DNA of 10,655 nucleotides from Pseudomonadota bacterium (GTDB taxonomy: Bacteria > Pseudomonadota > Gammaproteobacteria > Xanthomonadales > Rhodanobacteraceae): NCBI GenBank assembly GCA_023412995.1, contig JAEZQS010000046.1, positions 1-10,655 on the forward strand, read 5' to 3'. Shown here in pieces: positions 5,425 through 10,655 of the stretch. Every line of letters begins with the position of its first letter. Positions within the stretch are counted from its first letter, which is position 1. The notes below the pieces were generated by a model, which saw only the letters and a program-made list of their open reading frames with translations, ran no database searches and was not told the origin of the DNA. Made by a program: the position numbers and the translations under genes.

Positions 5425-6383
5425 TGAAAGCCCCTGCCCTTGCCGAGTTCCTCGACACCCGTGTCATCGCCGATGCGGAGCGCCATGCCGCGGCGTTCAC
5501 CCGGCGCGACCCGTTCCGCCACCTGGTGATCGACGGATTCCTCACCGACGGTTTCGCCGATCAGCTGCTGGCGAGCTTCCCGCCGTTCGAGCGCGGCAAC
5601 GCGCGCAACGAGGCCGGCGAAACGGGCGGCAAGGCGACGGTCGAGCGCATACGCGGCCTCGGCCCGGCGTATGCCCGGCTCGACGGCCTGGTCCGTTCGC
5701 GGCCGTTCCTCGATTTCCTCTCGCGGCTGACCGGCATCCCGGACCTCCTGTATGACCCGTTCTACTTCGGCGGCGGCACGCACGAAAACCGCGAAGGCCA
5801 GGACCTCGACCCGCACGTGGACTTCAACCGCCATCCGGTCGAAGACTGGCACCGGCGCCTGAACCTCATCGTCTATCTCAACCGCGAGTGGCACGACGCC
5901 TGGGGCGGCTCGCTCGAGCTGCATTCGGATCCGCATTCACCCGACGACCGCGTGCAGTGCATCACGCCCCTCTTCAACCGCTGCGTCGTGTTCGAGACAA
6001 CCGAGTGGAGCTGGCACGGGTTCAGCCGCATCACACTGCCGCAAGGCCGCCGCGACCTCTCGCGCAAGTCGATTGCGCTGTATTTCTACACGCGTGAACG
6101 CCCGCCCGAGGAACTCGCCGATACCCATTCGACGATCTACGTCGATCGGCCGCTGCCGGTGCGCTTCCATGCCGGCCGGGTGCTGGAGGAAGCCGACGTG
6201 GAGGAACTGCGCGTCCTGCTCGCACGCCGCGACCAGCACAACCAGCGCCTCTACCGGGAGGTCACGCGCCTGACGATGGAACTGGAAAGGGCGCGGGCGG
6301 CGTTCCAGCGCGGCTTCATCGGCCGAATGCACTACCTTGCCCGCCGTGCACAGCGGTTGCTGGCGAGGTTTGGGCAGGGCTGA
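5424..6383 (+). CDS. 2-oxoglutarate/Fe(II)-dependent dioxygenase with C-terminal coiled coil
   Basis: The protein has 319 residues from the ATG at 5424 (325 from the alternative ATG at 5406; neither has a Shine-Dalgarno). The dioxygenase core shows the full set of metal and cosubstrate residues: HVD in DPHVDFNRHP (H131, D133), the distal histidine in WSWHGFSRI (H198) and an arginine in RKSIALYFY (R214) fit to bind 2-oxoglutarate. NREWHDAWGGSLELH is typical of the prolyl-4-hydroxylase-like 2OG-FeII_Oxy superfamily. The substrate is unknown; relatives hydroxylate amino acids, proteins or glycan-linked groups. From about residue 253 a heptad-like charged helix (LRVLLARRDQHNQRLYREV) is followed by a basic tail ending RRAQRLLARFGQG, suggesting oligomerisation or binding to a partner or membrane. 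There is no signal peptide, so it is cytoplasmic. It starts 27 bases after ptsI and converges on the GT-C gene. Confidence 0.85.
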   Translation: MKAPALAEFLDTRVIADAERHAAAFTRRDPFRHLVIDGFLTDGFADQLLASFPPFERGNARNEAGETGGKATVERIRGLGPAYARLDGLVRSRPFLDFLSRLTGIPDLLYDPFYFGGGTHENREGQDLDPHVDFNRHPVEDWHRRLNLIVYLNREWHDAWGGSLELHSDPHSPDDRVQCITPLFNRCVVFETTEWSWHGFSRITLPQGRRDLSRKSIALYFYTRERPPEELADTHSTIYVDRPLPVRFHAGRVLEEADVEELRVLLARRDQHNQRLYREVTRLTMELERARAAFQRGFIGRMHYLARRAQRLLARFGQG

Positions 6384-6421
6384 GCAGGGCCAGGCGGTCG
6401 CGGCGCCGGTGCGCGTCTTCG

Positions 6422-8440
6422 CTAGCGCGTGGCGGGTCGCTGTGCAGCGGCGTTTTCGAAGCCGATCGCGTGGACGACCAGGCTGAGCTGGCGGTCGTTC
6501 GGCACGCGCAACACGTTGTCGCTGCGCAGGCGCACGCGCACGACCTGACCGACCCGCAACGGGCACGGTTGCAGCGTGAGCCGCGTGGCGTGCCGGCCAT
6601 CCTGCGCATGCCGCAGTACGCCCAGGCGGCACTCGTCCAGCCACACCGTCGCCGTGACGCCGCCCGCGTGGCGGTAGCCGGCCGGGTTGGGCGCATAGGC
6701 ATCGACCACCAGGGCTTCGCCGCCGTCGTAGCGCAGCAGGGCCTCGGCATCCGCGGCCACCCAGCGCCAGCCAGTGCCTTCGCGCTGGTGGAAGCCGAAC
6801 AGGCCGGCGTCGCCGAGGTCGCGGTCGAAGGCGAGTGATGGGCGCAGCGCGGCGCGGTCGACGGCACGATCCGCGAACGGATCCGCTACGCGGTGGGTGT
6901 CGAGCGCGACGATGCGCAAGTCGTCCGACGCCGCCACCTCCGCGTGCGCATAGCGCCGCAACCAGTAGTCCTGCGCGCCGGCAGATTCCATTGCCGGATC
7001 CACCAGAAGGTAGGCTGGCGCGACGCGCGCAAGCCGGTCCGGCACCTGCGCCACCAGGTTGCCGACATGGCGTCCGGCATACAGCGCAATGTGTGGACTG
7101 GAATACCAGCCGGTGCCGAACAGCGCCGCATCCGGCGGCAGCGCCTGCACCGCCGCGAGGTCGGCTGCCAGCGCGCGCCGCGAATCGCCGTCGGGCCACT
7201 GGTCGGGAAGGAGGCTGGCCATCGCCCCCACCGCTGGAAACACCAGCGCCAGCATCCCGATGGCAAAGGCGCGCCGCCATGACGGCGCGTGCGCGCGCAA
7301 GGACCACAGCGACCCGGCCACCAGCACTGCCAGCAGGTCGAGCACGACCACGCCATTGAAGATGCGCCGGTACCACGCCTTCTGCGTCGGCGTGATGCCG
7401 AGCCACCAGGCGAAATACAGCGCGGCGAAAACGGCGAGCGTCGCCACCACCGGCCAACCGGGCAGGGCCCGGATCCGCCGGGCCGCGGCGGCGAGTGCCG
7501 CGAACGGCAGCAGCAGCCAGGCCAACGCGAATGGCAGCGCGAGGCCGACGGCCGTGGCCAGGATCCCGGCGTGCGTGCGAATCTTCGGCAGCAGCCCGGC
7601 GGTATCGGCGAAACTGCCGCCGATCGCCTGGTCGTGGATGCGCCGGTACTCGCCCAGTGCCCACTGCCACCAGGCCGTATCCGCCGGGAGCGCACTGGCC
7701 CGCCAGGCTTCGTGCAGGAGGATCGGCACCAGCGCACCCGCCAGGAACGCCGCGCAGGCAGCCACCGCATCGCGCCGCTTCCCACAGCCGAGCTGGTAAA
7801 GCAGCAGGACCGGCAGCACGGCGACGAGGCCTGCCAGCAGCACGGTTTTGGTCAGCACCGCCGTGCCGGCGAGGATGCCTGCCACCGCCACGCGCCCCAG
7901 CGGCAGCGGTCGTGCGGCGCCGCGCGGGTAGAGCACGAGCAGCGCCAGCAGCCACCACGCCAGCGCGGGTGCTTCGCCGTAGCCATTGAGGCCGTATTCC
8001 GCCATTCCCGGCGCGCCGACGACCGCGGCGGCAGCAGCGAGCGACCAGGGCCATGACAGCCATCGCCGCGCGAGTGCCATCGCGGCCAGTGCGAGCAGCA
8101 GAAGATAGAGCAGATTAGCCAGCTGGGCTTGCCACACGCCGACGCCGAAGGTGGCGAAGACGGCGGCGGCGGGAAGGAGGTAGGGAGCGCGGGTCTGGAT
8201 GGCGGGCGAGAACGCCGCCTGGTCGCCGTACAGGCGGCGGTAACCGTGGCCTTCCGCCAGCGAGCGGGCCACTTCCAGGTTCATCGCGCCGTCGAAGCTG
8301 ACCTGCTGCGTGAGGCCCCACTGCACGAGCCGCATCGAAGCGAGCGCCAGCAGCAGCAACAGTGGCACGGCGACGAGGTGGCGCACCGGCATGGCGCCGG
8401 AACGCGACGCGACGGCCGGGCGCTCAGGGGCGGCGGACAC
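6422..8440 (-). CDS. GT-C-type membrane glycosyltransferase (GT39/ArnT-like) with C-terminal soluble domain
   Basis: This 672-residue protein has about 11-13 hydrophobic segments up to roughly residue 430, followed by a soluble part of about 240 residues. The first loop contains VSFDGAMNLEVARSLAEGHGY (D50, E56), which fits the acidic first-loop motif of polyprenyl-phosphate-sugar-dependent GT-C enzymes. These transfer a sugar from a lipid carrier on the periplasmic side. The end, VPNDRQLSLVVHAIGF (646-661), resembles a closing motif (DxRxLGxxL) of beta-sandwich domains in some bacterial glycan enzymes (recollection). Start: GTG at 8440, with GGAAG just upstream, overlapping the methyltransferase gene by 17 bases; ATG at 8392 is possible. 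Donor and acceptor are unknown. A 708-residue open frame in another reading frame across this gene is a shadow. Confidence 0.8.
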   Translation of the reverse strand: MSAAPERPAVASRSGAMPVRHLVAVPLLLLLALASMRLVQWGLTQQVSFDGAMNLEVARSLAEGHGYRRLYGDQAAFSPAIQTRAPYLLPAAAVFATFGVGVWQAQLANLLYLLLLALAAMALARRWLSWPWSLAAAAAVVGAPGMAEYGLNGYGEAPALAWWLLALLVLYPRGAARPLPLGRVAVAGILAGTAVLTKTVLLAGLVAVLPVLLLYQLGCGKRRDAVAACAAFLAGALVPILLHEAWRASALPADTAWWQWALGEYRRIHDQAIGGSFADTAGLLPKIRTHAGILATAVGLALPFALAWLLLPFAALAAAARRIRALPGWPVVATLAVFAALYFAWWLGITPTQKAWYRRIFNGVVVLDLLAVLVAGSLWSLRAHAPSWRRAFAIGMLALVFPAVGAMASLLPDQWPDGDSRRALAADLAAVQALPPDAALFGTGWYSSPHIALYAGRHVGNLVAQVPDRLARVAPAYLLVDPAMESAGAQDYWLRRYAHAEVAASDDLRIVALDTHRVADPFADRAVDRAALRPSLAFDRDLGDAGLFGFHQREGTGWRWVAADAEALLRYDGGEALVVDAYAPNPAGYRHAGGVTATVWLDECRLGVLRHAQDGRHATRLTLQPCPLRVGQVVRVRLRSDNVLRVPNDRQLSLVVHAIGFENAAAQRPATR

Positions 8441-9503
8441 TGGCTTCCGGAGTCAGCCCGCGCGCGACGCGCCGGACCGGTGCGGCGTCCGTGGCCATCA
8501 CGGCGAACATGCGGGTGGGCGTCAGCGTGCCTGCGCGGAATCCCGCCTCGTCGTACGCGTGCACGCGGTCGATGAACTCCCTGTCCCACGGCCGCGCCGG
8601 GTCGAAGTGGTGCCCGAAGGCGCGATCGATGAACACGTCGACGACGTTGGCGACGCCGATGAACAGGTGGAAGTGGAAGCGTTCCAGCAGCAGCGGCAGG
8701 ATGTCCTGCGCGCGAATGCCCTCGAACCCCTCGCGCGAGTTGTCCCAGTTGGCGAAGGGCTGCTCGAAGCGGGAAAGCTGGCGGTTCCAGGTGTACGCGG
8801 GCGGCAACTCCTGCCAGAAGGCGTGCACGGCGGCGAGTGCCTCGGGCCAGCGCTGGTGGCCGTTCCTGCCGATCATGTCGCAGGCGACGAAAAAGGCGCC
8901 GGGCAGGAGTGATTCCTTCACCGCATCGAACAGGTGTTCAAGCCGCACGACATGGTGCAGCGACTGGTTCGCCATCACCGAGGCGTATCGCCGCTGCGGC
9001 CGCCAGAGGTTGAAGTCGCCGCGGGAAAACGCCAGGTGGCTGTCCAGGCCTTCCGCTTGCGCCGCAGCGCGCCCGCGCGCAAGCATCTCGGCGTTGACGT
9101 CGAGGCATTCGATGGTGAAACGCGCGATGCCCGCGTCGCGCAGCAGCCGCGCCACGCGGATCTCCGTATCGCAGTTGCCCGCACCGATGCTGAGGAACAC
9201 CGGGTCGTGCTCGCCGCACCGCCGCATGCCCTCGCCGAGATAGCGGGCGAAGAACGCCTCCGGATGGGAGACGCCGTGTTCCTCCAGCAGCGGGCGCAGG
9301 TAGGTGTTCGACCAGTAGTGCGCGATCCCGGGCAGGTCGTTGACCTCGGTCGTGTCGTTGAAGCGCAGCACTTCCGACAGCATCCTGCCGCGATAGCTGA
9401 GCGCCAGGGCGCGCTTGGAAAGCGCCCACGCGCGGTCGAGCCCCGGGACGGTGTTCTTGATCCGGCGCAGCACGCCGCGCCACGTCACGTTCTTGAGCAT
9501 CAT
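8424..9503 (-). CDS. SAM-dependent class I methyltransferase, substrate unknown
   Basis: This 359-residue protein has a Rossmann methyltransferase core. Motif I, VFLSIGAGNCDTE, has its glycine loop at 107-114. The acidic end of strand 2 is IECLDVNAEML (D135). GDFN (162-165) follows strand 3, and ANQSLHHVVRLEHLF (from A178) is the motif IV/post-IV region, typical of methyltransferases of small molecules or sugars. About 100 residues precede the core and about 130 follow it, longer than a bare domain, so acceptor-specific parts are likely. No signal peptide or membrane segment is seen. The first of two adjacent ATG codons at 9503 was chosen; the frame continues upstream into tsaB, but there it only shadows that gene. 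It lies 37 bases after tsaB and overlaps the GT-C gene by 17 bases, so the three probably form one transcript and the methyltransferase and GT-C are coupled. Confidence 0.85.
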   Translation of the reverse strand: MMLKNVTWRGVLRRIKNTVPGLDRAWALSKRALALSYRGRMLSEVLRFNDTTEVNDLPGIAHYWSNTYLRPLLEEHGVSHPEAFFARYLGEGMRRCGEHDPVFLSIGAGNCDTEIRVARLLRDAGIARFTIECLDVNAEMLARGRAAAQAEGLDSHLAFSRGDFNLWRPQRRYASVMANQSLHHVVRLEHLFDAVKESLLPGAFFVACDMIGRNGHQRWPEALAAVHAFWQELPPAYTWNRQLSRFEQPFANWDNSREGFEGIRAQDILPLLLERFHFHLFIGVANVVDVFIDRAFGHHFDPARPWDREFIDRVHAYDEAGFRAGTLTPTRMFAVMATDAAPVRRVARGLTPEASVRRP

Positions 9504-9540
9504 GCGGTGCGCGGAGCGCGCGCGAGCGGATCGCGGGATG

Positions 9541-10248
9541 TCACGGCCGGCCGCGGCCACCCGCCCCGCGCTGTTCGGCGAGCGTGAGCGCCACCTTGTC
9601 GCGCAGGTAGACCGGCAATGCCTCATCGGCCGGCACGCCAGCCCCGCGCGCGGCCAGCGGCGCCGCCAGGCGCGCAATGTCGATCGCCTGCGGGAACGCC
9701 TCGCCGATCGCCAGGCGCGGTGGAACGGAAAGCCGCGTGGCCAGCACGTCGGCGTAACGGGCCCAGCCGGTGCCGATTACGTGCCAGGAGGAGGCGCCGG
9801 GCAGGAGCACGTCCGCGGCCGGGCCCACCGCTTCAGCGCCGATCGACTCGACCAGTCCACCTTCGACCGGGCAGAACACGCCGCTGTAGACCTCGCCCAT
9901 GCGCGCGTCGATCACGGCGAGGATCGCGTCGGCATCGTCGCCTGCCTGCAGCGCCAGCGCCGCAAGGGAGGACACCGGCACGACCGGCAGGTCGAACGCA
10001 AGCGCGATGCCCTGCGCCACCGCGACCGCCAGCCGCACGCCGGTGAAGGCGCCGGGCCCGCGGCCGACGGCGATCGCATCCAGCGCGCTGCGATGCAGCC
10101 CTGCTTCGGCCAACACCTCGTCGCACATCGGCAGCACGCGCTCGGCGTGTCGCCGCGGCGCCAGTTCGCTGCGTCCGACCAGGTCGTCGCCATGCAGCAG
10201 CGCGACCGAGCAGTTCTCGGTCGAGGTCTCGATCGCGAGCAGGTTCAT
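9541..10248 (-). CDS. tsaB: tRNA threonylcarbamoyladenosine biosynthesis protein TsaB
   Basis: This 235-residue protein is close to E. coli TsaB (231). TsaB (formerly YeaZ) is the scaffold partner of TsaD and TsaE in making the t6A modification at position 37 of ANN-decoding tRNAs, in the cytoplasm. The family marks are the N-terminal LLAIETSTENCSVAL and GRGPGAFTGVRLAVAVAQGIA (62 onward), followed by VSSLAALALQA and ILAVIDARMGEVYSG, which belong to the ASKHA fold. The N-terminal half is well conserved. The C-terminal half is variable, as usual, and ends in a Gly/Arg-rich tail. The ATG at 10248 has no Shine-Dalgarno but stands directly downstream of a TAGAAT element, so it is probably leaderless. 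It heads a - strand unit with the methyltransferase and the GT-C gene, and is divergent from the gene at 10397. Confidence 0.94.
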   Translation of the reverse strand: MNLLAIETSTENCSVALLHGDDLVGRSELAPRRHAERVLPMCDEVLAEAGLHRSALDAIAVGRGPGAFTGVRLAVAVAQGIALAFDLPVVPVSSLAALALQAGDDADAILAVIDARMGEVYSGVFCPVEGGLVESIGAEAVGPAADVLLPGASSWHVIGTGWARYADVLATRLSVPPRLAIGEAFPQAIDIARLAAPLAARGAGVPADEALPVYLRDKVALTLAEQRGAGGRGRP

Positions 10249-10260
10249 GGCGTGATTCTA
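10249..10260 (-). promoter_or_regulatory. -10 element and leaderless start of tsaB
   Basis: On the - strand TAGAAT (10260-10255) matches the -10 consensus TATAAT at five of six positions. Six bases (CACGCC) separate it from the A of the ATG at 10248. Transcription would begin at or next to the start codon. The -35 position (CCCTCA at 17 bases' spacing) is poor. Confidence 0.55.
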
Positions 10261-10355
10261 GGGGAAGGGGCGGTAGCTGAGGGCGGGGACTGGCCGAAGC
10301 GGTGCTCGCCGTGCGTGGGCGGGCTGCCGCGCCAGCATCGGGTTAACACGGGCGG

Positions 10356-10364
10356 TGCTAGGCT
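10356..10364 (+). promoter_or_regulatory. Possible extended -10 promoter of the gene at 10397
   Basis: TGC followed by TAGGCT forms an extended -10-like element. TTAACA at 10343-10348 resembles a -35 but lies only 10 bases away, too close for normal spacing. The site lies in the 148-base divergent region between tsaB and this gene, which holds nothing else obvious. A GGGAGA ribosome binding site (10384-10389) stands seven bases before the ATG at 10397. Confidence 0.3.
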
Positions 10365-10396
10365 TGCGCCGCTTCATCCGAGCGGGAGACGACGTG

Positions 10397-10655
10397 ATGT
10401 TGCCGATCACCGAGCGTGCGCTGTGGTTCGTGCTGGGATTCGTCGCCGGGGCGCTCGTCGCCTGGCTGGCGGTGCGCGGCCGGCGGCCCGCCCCGGCCGC
10501 CTCCGCTCCGGTTCCGCCCACGCCGGCAACAGGCCAGCCCGATCCCGCTCCTCCGGGCGAACCCGCCGAACCGGCGCAGGCGGCGGCCGTGGCGCACGTG
10601 CGGATCGATGTCGGCGCCCCGCGCGCGGGGGGGGTGAACCGCCAGCACCCCGCCG
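10397..10655 (+). CDS. Unrecognised membrane-anchored protein, 5' part
   Basis: The frame is open to the window end (86 codons seen). It starts MLPITERALWFVLGFVAGAL, which gives one hydrophobic helix at about residues 8-26, followed by the positive RGRR. This looks like an N-in signal anchor or uncleaved signal. A low-complexity stretch rich in Pro and Ala follows (about 31-62), then AAVAHVRIDVGAPRAGGVN. I do not recognise the family. The layout (anchor, flexible linker, then presumably a globular domain beyond the window) is common to inner-membrane proteins with a periplasmic domain. The ATG is preceded by GGGAGA at seven bases; a GTG directly before it is the alternative. A run of eight G at 10627-10634 lies in the coding part, so a frame change there should be kept in mind. 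Confidence 0.65.
   Translation, partial: MLPITERALWFVLGFVAGALVAWLAVRGRRPAPAASAPVPPTPATGQPDPAPPGEPAEPAQAAAVAHVRIDVGAPRAGGVNRQHPA

Noticed and set aside
5937..8063. 708-codon open frame on the - strand in another frame over the GT-C and dioxygenase genes
   Set aside because: It is Arg/Gly/Ala-rich without membrane segments or motifs, and the GT-C frame has clear helices and a catalytic loop.

Overview
The window is very GC-rich, densely packed chromosomal DNA that looks like a member of the Xanthomonadaceae/Lysobacteraceae (Lysobacter- or Luteimonas-like gammaproteobacteria). This rests on three things: the gene order ptsN-hprK-rapZ-EIIA-ptsH-ptsI, protein sequences that resemble xanthomonad homologues as I remember them, and dispersed repeats of the kind common in that family (alternating GGGAATG-type palindromes). 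No database search was possible, so the assignment is an inference.

Region 1 (1-5396, + strand) is a regulatory phosphotransferase (PTS) block. The 3' end of ptsN (EIIA-Ntr) is followed by a 593-base repeat-filled gap, then hprK, rapZ (overlapping hprK by 7 bases), a mannose-family EIIA, ptsH (HPr with both His15 and Ser46) and ptsI (enzyme I). No sugar-transporting EIIB or EIIC gene is present. The set therefore reads as a signalling relay: PEP to enzyme I to HPr to the EIIA proteins, with HprK/P adding or removing phosphate on HPr Ser46. RapZ is a nucleotide-binding, RNA-binding regulator.

Region 2 (5397-9503) holds genes of probable glycan or small-molecule modification. A + strand 2-oxoglutarate/Fe(II) dioxygenase with a coiled-coil tail converges on two overlapping - strand genes, a large GT-C-type membrane glycosyltransferase and a SAM-dependent methyltransferase. 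Their joint role is not known from the sequence.

Region 3 (9541-10655) holds tsaB (t6A tRNA modification) on the - strand, at the head of the methyltransferase/glycosyltransferase transcription unit. Divergent from it is the start of an unrecognised membrane-anchored protein that runs off the window.

The two non-coding stretches that matter are 342-934, which carries a run of hairpins plus two blocks of 9-base tandem repeats, and 2779-2908, a long palindrome inside the PTS operon. I see no tRNA, rRNA, CRISPR array, transposase or phage gene. I do not see a clearly new system. The best candidates for something undescribed are the hairpin array upstream of hprK and the dioxygenase/methyltransferase/GT-C neighbourhood.
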